Below, piece after piece: positions 17,060 to 25,911 of a DNA stretch of 64,000 nucleotides (positions within the stretch are counted from its first letter, which is position 1; every line of letters starts with the position of its first letter). The stretch is taken from IMG/VR virus record IMGVR_UViG_3300044825_001871, positions 62,001-126,000 of that record. One strand, 5' to 3'. The notes beneath the pieces were generated by a model. The model was not told the DNA's origin. It saw only the letters and a list, made by a program, of their open reading frames with translations, and searched no databases. The stretch comes from a virus. The position numbers and the translations under genes were made by a program.

Positions 17060-18385
17060 ATGGCTCAGTGGAATATAACAACCCAAGATTACTTAAATCA
17101 AGAAAGAAGTCTTTTTGAGGTTAATGGTGTTGCAACAAGAGATGGAAAAATTGTAGATGAGTACAATAGATTTCCAGTTAGCATAAATTCTGATGCTTTT
17201 GGAAGAACAAGAGTATCAAATCCATTAACACTTTTTGATTCTTCTCACCGATATAGAGATAATAATCTGTGGGATAGTTTAGTCATAGGAACTGGTTCTA
17301 CTGTTGGATTTGCAACAACAGCAGGTTTAGTTAATATGACTGTAGGTGTTGGAAGTACCGCATCAGTTATTAGAGAAACTACAAAAGTATTTTCATATCA
17401 ACCAGGAAAATCCTTGTTGACTATGAATACCTTTATATTGAATCCACCAAAAGAAAATCTAAGGCAAAGAGTTGGGTATTTTGGTGCTGATAATGGAATA
17501 TATTTTGAGGTTGATGGAACCACTGCATATTTTGTAGAGAGAAGTTTATCATTAGGAACAGAGACAAGAGTTTCTCAGTCAAACTGGAATATTGATAAGT
17601 TAGACGGAACAGGTGTTTCTGGAATTACATTAGATTTAACTAAGGCACAAATCCTTTGGATGGATATTGAGTGGTTAGGACTTGGAAATGTAAGACTTGG
17701 ATTTATAATTGATGGAAAGTTTATTCACGCACATACTTTCCAACACGCAAATATAATTCAATCAACCTATATTACAACAGCATCACTTCCATTGAGGTAT
17801 GAGATTAGCAACACTGGAATTACAACCAGTGCAAGTACGTTAAAGCAGGTTTGCTCCACAGTAATTTCTGAAGGTGGTTATGAACTTCGTGGATTACAGC
17901 AAGCAATTTCAACACCGATTATTACACCAGTAGACTTACCAACTCCTAGAGGAACATATTACCCTGTTATTTCTATTCGATTAAAAGCACCAGTTAATGG
18001 GCAACCGGATAGATTGGATGCAATTGTTATTATGACCGCACTATCACTTATGGGGACTGGAAATGGTCCTCAATATAACTGGCAGATAAGAGCAAGTGCA
18101 ACCACATCGGGAGGAATTTGGGTGAGTGCCGGAGATGATTCTGCTGTTGAATATAAACTAGACGGTGGAACTGTTAGCGGTGGAAGAGTTCTGGCATCTG
18201 GATTCCTTACTTCAGCAAACCAATCATCACAATCAGTAGATATTCTAAAGGAAGCACTCTTTAAGTTTCAGTTAGAAAGAAACGGTTTAACTAAAACTCC
18301 ATATGAACTAACTTTAGTTGCTGCATCTGATACTGCAGGTGCTGATATCTTTGCTTCTATGGATTGGGAAGAAATTAGTAGGTAA
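17060..18385 (+). CDS. Virion structural protein (441 aa) in the head gene cluster
   Basis: Starts 3 nt after the previous stop. A beta-rich protein with FPVSINSDAFGRTRVSNPLTLFDSS near residue 45, a lectin-like middle (ILWMDIEWLGLGNVRLGFIIDGKFIHAHTF) and Ser/Thr-rich C-terminal strands. The middle resembles concanavalin-like carbohydrate-binding folds (inference). I recognise the protein as one found in many T4-like cyanophages within the head cluster. No T4 equivalent. Confidence 0.7.
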   Translation: MAQWNITTQDYLNQERSLFEVNGVATRDGKIVDEYNRFPVSINSDAFGRTRVSNPLTLFDSSHRYRDNNLWDSLVIGTGSTVGFATTAGLVNMTVGVGSTASVIRETTKVFSYQPGKSLLTMNTFILNPPKENLRQRVGYFGADNGIYFEVDGTTAYFVERSLSLGTETRVSQSNWNIDKLDGTGVSGITLDLTKAQILWMDIEWLGLGNVRLGFIIDGKFIHAHTFQHANIIQSTYITTASLPLRYEISNTGITTSASTLKQVCSTVISEGGYELRGLQQAISTPIITPVDLPTPRGTYYPVISIRLKAPVNGQPDRLDAIVIMTALSLMGTGNGPQYNWQIRASATTSGGIWVSAGDDSAVEYKLDGGTVSGGRVLASGFLTSANQSSQSVDILKEALFKFQLERNGLTKTPYELTLVAASDTAGADIFASMDWEEISR

Positions 18386-18410
18386 TTATTTAACCTTAAC
18401 TTGATTAAAT

Positions 18411-18418
18411 AATAAATA
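18411..18418 (+). promoter_or_regulatory. Late promoter box AATAAATA
   Basis: Late -10 motif (repeated once, AATAAATAAATA) in the 57-nt gap, 25 nt before the next structural gene. Confidence 0.6.
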
Positions 18419-18442
18419 AATAAAAGTGTATTATTAAAAATA

Positions 18443-18997
18443 ATGGCTCATAGACCAATTGGTGCTGGAGCTTCATTTGCATTTTCTGCAGGTGCTGCGT
18501 CCACATCCTCAGCATTTTCAGTTCAATCTAATGTATTAAGAGTAGTTGCCGTTGGTGCAGCTGCTCATGTTGCTATTGGTACTGGATCAGCAGCATCGGT
18601 AACGGATTATTATATTCCATCAGGTCAATCAGTAACTCTTGGTCTTACCAAGGCTTCTAATAGAGTTGTTGGAATTACGACAGGTACAACTACAACAGTA
18701 ATAGTACCAGAGGGAACTCAAGTTCCATTTGGTGTTGGTGACTTTGTTTCGATATCGGCAACTGGTCAACCATATTATGATATTTCTCACGCAGCAGTTC
18801 TTTCAGTAAATACCATTACGAGTTTTGATGGGTATCATCAGACAAGAATGGTGATTGATTATAACTCTTCTGGAATATCAACTACCTTTGGCGCTTCATA
18901 TGCAGATGTGAAACTATCACAAAAAATCTCTGCATATGGTGCTGGCGGTGCAGGAGTTCTTTATTACCAACAAGTACAAATCACAGGTCAAGCATAA
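18443..18997 (+). CDS. Small Ala/Gly-rich virion protein
   Basis: 184 residues with a low-complexity N-terminal third (Ala/Gly/Ser/Thr), then beta strands (YYIPSGQSVTLGLTKASNRVVGI, PFGVGDFVSISATGQPYYD). The composition is typical of phage decoration or fibre proteins. It has its own late promoter, and its stop overlaps the gp21 ATG by one base (TAATG). Function unknown. Confidence 0.65.
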   Translation: MAHRPIGAGASFAFSAGAASTSSAFSVQSNVLRVVAVGAAAHVAIGTGSAASVTDYYIPSGQSVTLGLTKASNRVVGITTGTTTTVIVPEGTQVPFGVGDFVSISATGQPYYDISHAAVLSVNTITSFDGYHQTRMVIDYNSSGISTTFGASYADVKLSQKISAYGAGGAGVLYYQQVQITGQA

Positions 18998-19647
18998 TGA
19001 AACTTATTACCGAAGAAATCGAATCAGTAGAAGTCCTTACCGAAACGGTCAACGGTAAGAAGACTCTTTATATTCAAGGACCTTTCTTACAAACAGAAAA
19101 AACAAACCGTAACAATAGACGTTATGGACGTGTTGTAATGGAAAGAGAGGTAAAGCGTTATACCGAGCAATATATTTGCAAAGGTCGTGCTCTTGGAGAA
19201 CTTGGACACCCCGATGGACCAACTGTAAATTTGGATCGTGTTTCACATAAAATTATTTCACTTGAGCAAAGAGGAAATGATTTTATTGGAAAGGCACAAA
19301 TCCTTTCAACTCCTATGGGGAAAATCGTAGAATCACTCCTCAAAGATGGAGTTTGTCTCGGTGTTTCTTCTCGTGGTATTGGTTCAGTAAGACAACATCC
19401 AAGTGGATATATGGAAGTCGGTGAGGACTTCATGCTTGCAACTGCAGCAGATATCGTGGCTGACCCTTCCGCACCTGATGCATTTGTTCAAGGAATTATG
19501 GAAGGTAAAGAGTGGGTATGGGATGGAGGAATGCTTCGCGAAAAAATGGCGGAGCAAACTCAAAGAAGAATTAATACTCTGGTAGATGAAAAACTTCTAG
19601 GAGAGTATAAGTTAAGTTTATTCAATGAGTTCCTAAATTCATTGTAA
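18997..19647 (+). CDS. gp21: Prohead core protease gp21
   Basis: 216 residues (T4: 212). This family serine protease shows its catalytic His in ELGHPDGP (~residue 69) and Ser in CLGVSSRGIGS (~residue 125), with FIGKAQILSTPMGK between. It matures the prohead by cleaving scaffold, core and capsid proteins after (I/L)-x-E. It precedes the scaffold and capsid genes as in T4. Confidence 0.95.
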   Translation: MKLITEEIESVEVLTETVNGKKTLYIQGPFLQTEKTNRNNRRYGRVVMEREVKRYTEQYICKGRALGELGHPDGPTVNLDRVSHKIISLEQRGNDFIGKAQILSTPMGKIVESLLKDGVCLGVSSRGIGSVRQHPSGYMEVGEDFMLATAADIVADPSAPDAFVQGIMEGKEWVWDGGMLREKMAEQTQRRINTLVDEKLLGEYKLSLFNEFLNSL

Positions 19648-19657
19648 TTAATTAAAT

Positions 19658-19669
19658 TATAAATAAATA
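19658..19669 (+). promoter_or_regulatory. Overlapping late promoter boxes for gp22
   Basis: TATAAATA (19658-19665) overlaps AATAAATA (19662-19669), 35-46 nt before gp22. The start also has an ACGGAG ribosome binding site. A double box fits a very highly expressed scaffold. Confidence 0.65.
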
Positions 19670-19703
19670 TAGTTTATAACGTAAGGTTAAACGGAGAGTT
19701 CAA

Positions 19704-20876
19704 ATGTCTCGTGGAGATTTACAAGAAATGGAAGTAGGCACTAAGCAATCCAGAACCGCTGTTAATGCTAATGCCAAAGCAGCGGATGCGATGCCACACC
19801 TATCTGGGTCAACCCCAGGACAAACTGGTGGTTGGGAAGATCTCGGTGGTCCTGATCCTACCAATTATCGCCCCACCGATGATTCAGCAAAAATCAAAAC
19901 ACCTGGACAAACACTTAAGCAAGTTAAGGATGTTGTTAATAAAGGTGCCAAGGCTGCTGAAGCAATGAAGGGTGTTAAGGAAGATGAAGAGTTTGAGTAT
20001 GATGAAGACGAAGAACTTCTAGAATCTATGCACGAAGAAGACGACGAAGAAGAAGGTAGCAAGAAAAAAGGTAAAAAGAAAGGAAGTGACGAAGAGAACG
20101 AAGGTGACGAAGGTGACGAAGGTGACGAAGAAGATGATGAAATGAAAGAAGAGTTTAGCATCGAAGAAGATGTTAACGCTCTTCTAGATGGTGAAGATCT
20201 TTCTGAGGAATTTCAAGAGAAAGCACGCACCATCTTTGAAGCCGCTATTCGTTCAAAAGTTTATGAAATTCAAGAGTCTCTTGAGGAGCAATATGCAGTT
20301 GCTCTTCAAGAGGAAGTAGAAGAAATTAAGTCTGAACTTTCTGAGCGTGTTGACGCATACCTTGAGTATGTTTCTGGCGAGTGGATGGAAGAAAATGCGC
20401 TCGTCATCGAAAACGGTCTTAAGACCGAAATGACTGAATCATTCCTCCAAGGAATGAAGGGTCTTTTTGAAGATCATTATGTATCAATCCCTGAAGATAA
20501 ATATGATGTGCTTGAGAGCATGGTAGAAAAACTTGATGAAATGGAGACAAAACTCAACGAGCAAATTGAGAGAAATGTTTCCCTTAACAAGCGTCTCGCA
20601 GAGTCGGTTGCTGATGGAATCTTTGAACAGGTCTCTGATGGTCTTGCAGACACTCAGAAAGACAAGCTCGCTTCACTTGCCGAAAGTGTTGAGTTTGAAA
20701 GTGAAGAAGAATATCGTGAAAAACTGGAGACATTGAGGGAATCATATTTCCCATCAAGAGCAGTTTCTCCATCTGCAAGAACTGAAACTCTGTCTGAAGG
20801 TTTAGATAGTTCACCAGAAACTATTTCTGGTTCAATGGCTACCTATCTGAAGACTCTTTCAGCATTCCGCAAATAA
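19704..20876 (+). CDS. gp22: Prohead core scaffold protein gp22
   Basis: 390 residues, longer than T4 gp22 (269). It is strongly acidic with a Glu/Asp/Lys-rich stretch at ~95-150 and long helices with coiled-coil character after it (FSIEEDVNALLDGEDLSEEF, then EAAIRSKVYEIQESLEEQY). Between protease gp21 and capsid gp23 it takes the place of gp22, the main internal scaffold removed by proteolysis. The acidic insertion is partly built of a tandem repeat. Confidence 0.93.
   Translation: MSRGDLQEMEVGTKQSRTAVNANAKAADAMPHLSGSTPGQTGGWEDLGGPDPTNYRPTDDSAKIKTPGQTLKQVKDVVNKGAKAAEAMKGVKEDEEFEYDEDEELLESMHEEDDEEEGSKKKGKKKGSDEENEGDEGDEGDEEDDEMKEEFSIEEDVNALLDGEDLSEEFQEKARTIFEAAIRSKVYEIQESLEEQYAVALQEEVEEIKSELSERVDAYLEYVSGEWMEENALVIENGLKTEMTESFLQGMKGLFEDHYVSIPEDKYDVLESMVEKLDEMETKLNEQIERNVSLNKRLAESVADGIFEQVSDGLADTQKDKLASLAESVEFESEEEYREKLETLRESYFPSRAVSPSARTETLSEGLDSSPETISGSMATYLKTLSAFRK
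20100..20126 (+). repeat. 9-bp tandem repeat in gp22 acidic region
   Basis: Three exact GAAGGTGAC units encoding Glu-Gly-Asp, in frame. A likely site of slippage-driven length change in the scaffold's acidic loop. Confidence 0.85.
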
Positions 20877-20896
20877 TTGAATTTAATATAATTCAA
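20877..20896 (+). promoter_or_regulatory. AT-rich inverted repeat upstream of gp23
   Basis: TTGAATT/AATTCAA separated by 6 nt in the short gap before the major capsid gene, which lacks a clear TATAAATA box. It could be a weak mRNA hairpin or processing site; function unproven. Confidence 0.3.
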
Positions 20897-20934
20897 ACCC
20901 AAAAAACAAACACTTAGTAAAAGGTAAAAAGCAA

Positions 20935-22371
20935 ATGTTCCATTCCGAGCATCTGCAGGAAAAGTGGGCACCTCTCCTCAACTATGAGGGTCTTGATTCA
21001 ATCAAAGATTCTCATCGTAAAGCGGTAACCGCAGTCCTGCTCGAAAACCAAGAAAGATTTTTAAGAGAGCAATCTGCATTTGAGCACGGCTCAATGCAGA
21101 ACCTAATGGAATCACCAACCATGTCAGCTAATGCTGCTGGTGCTGGCGGTGGTTTCGGTGGTGGCGCTGGTCTTGCTGGTGGTCCTACCGCAGGTTTCGA
21201 TCCCGTACTGATCTCGCTGATCCGTCGTTCGATGCCTAATCTGATCGCTTATGACGTTGCTGGCGTTCAGCCAATGAGCGGTCCTACTGGACTCATCTTT
21301 GCGATGCGCTCCCAGTACTACAAAGAGGGTGCAAGAACTGAAGCATTCTATAACGAAGCTGATTCTGCATTCTCCGGTCAAGACTACGGTTTTGATGAAT
21401 CTGCTGGATTTACCGATGCTAACGTCGGTATGGGTACTACTACTCAATCAGGTAGCAACCCAAGCGTACTCAACCCAGTTGGAACCGCTACCTCAACGGC
21501 ATATAATGTCGGTCAGGGAATGGTTACCGGTGATGCAGAAAACCTTGACGGTACTGCTAACGATGCATTTAACCAGATGGCTTTCTCAATCGAGAAAGTC
21601 ACCGTTACTGCAAAGTCACGTGCTCTGAAGGCTGAGTACTCACTTGAGCTCGCTCAGGACCTCAAGGCAATCCACGGTCTGAATGCTGAAGCGGAACTCG
21701 CAAACATTCTCTCAACTGAGATTCTTGCTGAGATCAACCGCGAAGTTATTCGTACCATCTATAAGGTTGCAGAACAGGGTGCTGTACAAAATACCGCAAC
21801 TCCTGGTATCTTTGACCTAGACATCGACTCCAACGGTCGTTGGTCGGTTGAGAAGTTCAAGGGTCTTCTGTTCCAGATTGAGCGTGATGCTAACGCAATC
21901 GCTCAGAGAACTCGTCGTGGAAAGGGCAACATCATCCTCTGCTCTGCAGACGTTGCTTCCGCTCTAACCATGGCTGGCGTTCTGGATTATACCCCTGCAC
22001 TTAACGCTAACCTGTCTGTTGATGATACCGGCAATACTTTTGCTGGTACTCTGATGGGCAAATTCCGCGTTTACATTGACCCATATGCTGCTAACCTGAC
22101 TTCGGGTAACACCACCCCAGGCAACCAGTACTATGTTGTCGGTTATAAGGGTTCTTCACCTTATGACGCTGGACTCTTCTATTGTCCTTATGTTCCTCTC
22201 CAAATGGTTCGTGCCGTTGGTGAGAACAGCTTCCAGCCTAAGATTGGCTTTAAGACCCGTTACGGAATGGTTGCAAACCCATTCGCTGAGGGCACCAATC
22301 AGGGTCTCGGTCGCCTACAGACCAACCAGAACCGTTACTACAGACGTGTTGCTGTTAAGAACCTCATGTGA
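20935..22371 (+). CDS. gp23: Major capsid protein gp23
   Basis: 478 residues (T4: 521). Typical blocks are LIRRSMPNLIAYDVAGVQPM near residue 95, GPTGLIFAMRSQY, FSIEKVTVTAKSRALKAEYSLELAQDL, and the C-terminal FKTRYGMVANPFAE. The first ~65 residues before SANAAGAGGG are the processed propeptide region in this family. Codon use is noticeably GC-richer and more uniform than neighbours, as expected for the most abundant protein. A strong terminator follows. Confidence 0.98.
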   Translation: MFHSEHLQEKWAPLLNYEGLDSIKDSHRKAVTAVLLENQERFLREQSAFEHGSMQNLMESPTMSANAAGAGGGFGGGAGLAGGPTAGFDPVLISLIRRSMPNLIAYDVAGVQPMSGPTGLIFAMRSQYYKEGARTEAFYNEADSAFSGQDYGFDESAGFTDANVGMGTTTQSGSNPSVLNPVGTATSTAYNVGQGMVTGDAENLDGTANDAFNQMAFSIEKVTVTAKSRALKAEYSLELAQDLKAIHGLNAEAELANILSTEILAEINREVIRTIYKVAEQGAVQNTATPGIFDLDIDSNGRWSVEKFKGLLFQIERDANAIAQRTRRGKGNIILCSADVASALTMAGVLDYTPALNANLSVDDTGNTFAGTLMGKFRVYIDPYAANLTSGNTTPGNQYYVVGYKGSSPYDAGLFYCPYVPLQMVRAVGENSFQPKIGFKTRYGMVANPFAEGTNQGLGRLQTNQNRYYRRVAVKNLM

Positions 22372-22392
22372 TTTAAATCACAAAAGGTTTCT

Positions 22393-22418
22393 GGGACCCC
22401 AAAAGGGTCCCTTTTTTT
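22393..22418 (+). terminator. Intrinsic terminator after gp23
   Basis: Perfect 7-bp stem GGGACCC/GGGTCCC, 5-nt loop, then seven T. It closes the capsid operon. Confidence 0.92.
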
Positions 22419-22419
22419 A

Positions 22420-22427
22420 TCTAAATA
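22420..22427 (+). promoter_or_regulatory. Late promoter-like box TCTAAATA
   Basis: Directly after the terminator T tract and 9 nt before the next ATG. Placement implies a very short leader, so this is a weaker candidate. Confidence 0.4.
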
Positions 22428-22436
22428 TTTAAAAAA

Positions 22437-22997
22437 ATGGCAACAAACGCATATAAGAACCAAATTAAAAATAGAAACTTTTTATCGCCAACAGGATTTA
22501 AGTTCATTTTAAATAGAGCACCAGAGGTTGCGTTTTTTTCTAACTCAGCAAATATACCAGGAATAACACTTGGTATAGCAAATCAAAGCAACTACTTGAG
22601 AGACATACCGCAACCAGGGGAGAAGTTAGATTTTGATGACTTCAATCTAAGATTTATGGTGGATGAAGATTTGGCGAACTATAATGAAGTTTCAAAATGG
22701 ATGAGAGGACTTGGATTTCCAGAAAGTTTAAATGAAATATATAACTTACAGAAAGATAATCCAAATTTAAATCAACCAAACAAGACTCAACTTAACTTAT
22801 ACTCTGACGGAACACTAACTGTCTATAATAGCAATTTTAAACCAAACTTTAAGATTAAGTTTAGAGATATGTTTCCATATAGTTTGACAACTTTGGAATT
22901 TGATTCAACTCAAACCGATATCCAGTACTTTACTGCAGAGGTCAACTTCAAGTATACTATGTTTAACATCACCGATTTGGACGGCAATCCTTTATGA
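22437..22997 (+). CDS. gp3: Tail tube-like / tail completion protein, gp3 candidate
   Basis: 186 residues with a tail-tube-like pattern: an N-terminal FKFILNRAPEVAFFSNSANIPG, the central FDDFNLRFMVDEDLANYNEV and WMRGLGFPE, and a final FTAEVNFKYTMFNI strand. In T4-like cyanophages the gene between gp23 and uvsY is, as I recall, annotated gp3, the protein that caps the tube and stabilises the sheath. The fold class is clear; the gp3 name rests on position. Confidence 0.65.
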   Translation: MATNAYKNQIKNRNFLSPTGFKFILNRAPEVAFFSNSANIPGITLGIANQSNYLRDIPQPGEKLDFDDFNLRFMVDEDLANYNEVSKWMRGLGFPESLNEIYNLQKDNPNLNQPNKTQLNLYSDGTLTVYNSNFKPNFKIKFRDMFPYSLTTLEFDSTQTDIQYFTAEVNFKYTMFNITDLDGNPL

Positions 22998-23431
22998 GTT
23001 TTGATTTAGATATGATCCAGAAGATGTGGGAACAAGATTCTAAGATTGATATGGATAACCTTCATACGGAGTCTACAAACATTCCCGTTCTTCACGCAAA
23101 GTATTTTGATCTTTACAATACAATTTTTCTATTGAGAAAAAAAGCAGAGCAACAAAAAAGAAATATTAGACATGAAAGATATGAATACTATTCTGGCAAA
23201 TCAGACCCAGAAGTATATGTAGAAAATCCTTTTCCAAAAAAGATTCGCGATAAAGATACAATGCAAAAATATCTTGATGCTGATGAAAAACTTTCAACAG
23301 TATGTCTTAAAATAGATTACTACGATACAATGCTTACTTATATTGAGAGCATTTTAAAAATGATTCAGAACAGAACGTTTCAAATCAAAAATGCTATCGA
23401 GTTTATGAGATTTAACGCTGGACTAGGGTAA
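22994..23431 (+). CDS. uvsY: Recombination mediator UvsY
   Basis: 145 residues (T4: 137). The helical core WEQDSKIDMDNLHTES, LHAKYFDLYNTIFLLRKKAEQ and YEYYSGKSDPEVY is typical. UvsY loads UvsX recombinase onto gp32-covered single-stranded DNA. Its ATG overlaps the previous stop by 4 nt and uvsW follows. Confidence 0.93.
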   Translation: MSFDLDMIQKMWEQDSKIDMDNLHTESTNIPVLHAKYFDLYNTIFLLRKKAEQQKRNIRHERYEYYSGKSDPEVYVENPFPKKIRDKDTMQKYLDADEKLSTVCLKIDYYDTMLTYIESILKMIQNRTFQIKNAIEFMRFNAGLG

Positions 23432-23438
23432 ATAAATA
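23431..23438 (+). promoter_or_regulatory. Late promoter box AATAAATA for uvsW
   Basis: Overlaps the uvsY stop, 21 nt before uvsW. T4 uvsW is a late gene, so a late box here fits known timing. Confidence 0.65.
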
Positions 23439-23458
23439 CTCATAGCAATTATGATGTT

Positions 23459-24922
23459 ATGAGTGACGTAATTATTGAAAAAAAGAATGAGGTTTACATT
23501 AAACTACATTGTGAACCTCATATTTTGTATGAACTTCAACCGTACTTTACATTTGAAGTCGAATCTGCCAAGTTTATGTCCCAGTATAGAAGCAGACACT
23601 GGGACGGCAAGATTCGACTGTTAAGTACTCATACTGGAGAAATTTATGCTGGTTTGTTGGATAAAGTTATTGACAAACTAACTCTCCATAACTATAAGTA
23701 TGAGTTTAAAAAAAATAAGTTTTATGGTATGCCTTTCGAAGTCGATGAAGGTGTATCATTTGAGGGTGTCAAGGATTATATGCAGTCTATTTGCACTCAT
23801 AGTCCACGTCAGTATCAATTAGAGGGAGTATACGACGCTCTAAGACATAATAGAAAATTATTGATATCACCCACAGCCTCAGGTAAATCCTTAATGATTT
23901 ACTCCCTCGTAAGGTATTACGTAGATAAAGGACAAAAAATTCTTCTAGTTGTTCCAACGACATCTCTTGTAGAGCAGATGTACAAGGATTTCCAAGACTA
24001 TGGTTGGAATGCTGAGTCATATTGTCACCGTATCTATTCTGGTAGAGAAAAAACAAACGAACATCCTGTAACGATTACAACTTGGCAATCTGTTTACAAA
24101 CTTGAACGTTCATTTTTTGAGGACTATGGAGTAGTTATAGGAGATGAAGCTCACCTATTTAAGAGCAAATCTCTTGTTGATATTATGTCTAAACTTCATC
24201 ACGCCAAGTATCGTTTTGGATTTACTGGAACTTTAGATGGCACTCAAACTCACAAGTGGGTTCTTGAAGGATTATTTGGTCCTTCATATAAGGTTACTCG
24301 AACTTATGAGTTGATGGAACAAGGACATATTTCTCAGTTAGATATTCGCTGCCTTGTTCTTAAGCACAAACCACAAAAGTTTGAAACTTATGAGGATGAG
24401 ATTCAATATTTAATTTCTCAAGAACAAAGAAATAAATTTATTACAAATCTTTCTCTAGATCTAAAGGGAAATACTCTTGTCCTTTTTTCAAGGGTAGAAG
24501 CACATGGAGCAGTTTTATATGAAAAGATAAATAATACCAAGCGAGGTGATCGTAAAGTATTTTTCATTCATGGTGGAGTTGATACTGAAGAAAGAGAAAT
24601 GGTTAGAGAAATAACAGAAAGGGAAAACAATGCAATCATTGTTGCTTCCTATGGAACTTTTTCCACTGGTATCAATATTAAAAATCTCCATAATGTTATC
24701 TTTGCATCTCCAAGCAAATCACGTATTAGAAATCTACAATCAATTGGACGAGTTCTTAGAAAAGGAAAAAATAAAGTAAAGGCAGTACTTTACGATATTT
24801 CTGATGATTGTACTTATAATTCAAGAAAAAATTATACTTTAAATCATTTAATTGAAAGAATCAAAATCTATAATGAAGAAAATTTTAACTATGAAATAAT
24901 CACCGTACAACTAAAAACATGA
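23459..24922 (+). CDS. uvsW: RNA-DNA and DNA helicase UvsW
   Basis: 487 residues (T4: ~500). Superfamily 2 helicase: Walker A PTASGKS at ~residue 138, DEAH box IGDEAHLF at ~227, motif III FTGTLDG, and motif VI QSIGRVLRKGK near 430. In T4 it unwinds R-loops and branched DNA, switching replication from origin to recombination mode. Expression from the late box just upstream matches that switch. The stop overlaps the next gene by 4 nt. Confidence 0.95.
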   Translation: MSDVIIEKKNEVYIKLHCEPHILYELQPYFTFEVESAKFMSQYRSRHWDGKIRLLSTHTGEIYAGLLDKVIDKLTLHNYKYEFKKNKFYGMPFEVDEGVSFEGVKDYMQSICTHSPRQYQLEGVYDALRHNRKLLISPTASGKSLMIYSLVRYYVDKGQKILLVVPTTSLVEQMYKDFQDYGWNAESYCHRIYSGREKTNEHPVTITTWQSVYKLERSFFEDYGVVIGDEAHLFKSKSLVDIMSKLHHAKYRFGFTGTLDGTQTHKWVLEGLFGPSYKVTRTYELMEQGHISQLDIRCLVLKHKPQKFETYEDEIQYLISQEQRNKFITNLSLDLKGNTLVLFSRVEAHGAVLYEKINNTKRGDRKVFFIHGGVDTEEREMVREITERENNAIIVASYGTFSTGINIKNLHNVIFASPSKSRIRNLQSIGRVLRKGKNKVKAVLYDISDDCTYNSRKNYTLNHLIERIKIYNEENFNYEIITVQLKT

Positions 24923-25311
24923 TTGAAGAAGATTTTTACGCAACAGTAAAATTAAAATCAGGCGAAGAAATCTTTGCCAAAGTAGCAGCTTCAGAAGAAG
25001 AAGATAGAACTCTATTAATTATATCAAATCCAATTACAGTCAATGAAATTAAAGGTAGAACAGGAGTAGTTGGATATAAACTAGAACCTTGGCTTAAAAC
25101 AACCAAAGAGGATATGTTTATTATCAATCTAGAAGATGTTCTCACTTTATCCGAATCTTCTGATGTTGAAATGATTATGATGTATCAAACATTTGTACGT
25201 CAAACCAATAAGAATGGTTCAAAACATTCAAAGATAAACAGAAGAATGGGTTACATCGCTAATGTCAATGATGCTAAAGAGATACTTGAAAAACTCTTTA
25301 AGAATAGCTAA
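24919..25311 (+). CDS. Small Sm-like beta-barrel protein, unknown function
   Basis: 130 residues, starting EEDFYATVKLKSGEEIFAKVA; the strand pattern VKLKSGEEI resembles Sm/LSm-like barrels. The later MFIINLEDVLTLSESSDVEMI block is similar in layout to two genes downstream (39134 and 39441), so they may be distant paralogs. The ATG overlaps the uvsW stop. Function unknown; RNA binding is a guess from fold. Confidence 0.6.
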   Translation: MIEEDFYATVKLKSGEEIFAKVAASEEEDRTLLIISNPITVNEIKGRTGVVGYKLEPWLKTTKEDMFIINLEDVLTLSESSDVEMIMMYQTFVRQTNKNGSKHSKINRRMGYIANVNDAKEILEKLFKNS

Positions 25312-25360
25312 ACCCTGACCTTCAAACCCAACAAAGGTATTCTATCTGCATTTCAATACC

Positions 25361-25389
25361 TTGTCAAGCATATGCATAAGTGCTATAAT
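25361..25389 (+). promoter_or_regulatory. Sigma-70 promoter for gp55
   Basis: TTGTCA, 17-bp spacer, TATAAT, with an extended -10 TGC. Lies in the 102-nt gap before the late sigma factor, so gp55 can be made by host RNA polymerase before late transcription. Confidence 0.85.
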
Positions 25390-25413
25390 TCATACATATT
25401 ATGAGTTAACCTA

Positions 25414-25911
25414 ATGATAACCACAGCAGTTATGACCAAAAGAAAGAGGTCAGAGCACTACGTAAACAACAAAGAGTTTCTTGCAGCACTGATCAAATAC
25501 CGTGAAGACAAAGAGATTGCACTGATTCAAGGAAAACCAAAACCTCCTATTCCTCGCTACATTGGAGAGTGCTTCCTAAAGATTGCAAATCATTTATCAT
25601 TTAAACCAAATTTTGTCAACTACATGTTCAAAGAGGACATGATTTCTGATGGTATTGAAAATTGCGTACAGTATATCCACAACTTCAATCCCGAGAAGTC
25701 TCAAAATCCTTTTGCATACTTCACTCAAATTATTCACTACGCATTTCTTCGTCGTATCCAAAGAGAGAAGCGTCAACTAGAAATCAAAAATAAGATTCTT
25801 GAACGTTCTGGATTTTCTGAAGTATTCAGTGACGACAACACTATTGACGGCGGGAACTATTCCGACTACAATAGTATTAAGGACGGCATTCACAGCAAAC
25901 TGCGGTATTGA
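25414..25911 (+). CDS. gp55: Late transcription sigma factor gp55
   Basis: 165 residues (T4: 185). Region 2-like core: FKEDMISDGIENCVQYIHNF, then NPFAYFTQIIHYAFLRRIQRE, the sigma region 2 helix that contacts the -10 box. In T4, gp55 with gp33 and clamp gp45 directs host RNA polymerase to TATAAATA. The many such boxes in this window are its presumed targets. A second ATG at 25432 (MTKRKRSEHY) is an alternative start; neither has a clear Shine-Dalgarno. Confidence 0.95.
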   Translation: MITTAVMTKRKRSEHYVNNKEFLAALIKYREDKEIALIQGKPKPPIPRYIGECFLKIANHLSFKPNFVNYMFKEDMISDGIENCVQYIHNFNPEKSQNPFAYFTQIIHYAFLRRIQREKRQLEIKNKILERSGFSEVFSDDNTIDGGNYSDYNSIKDGIHSKLRY

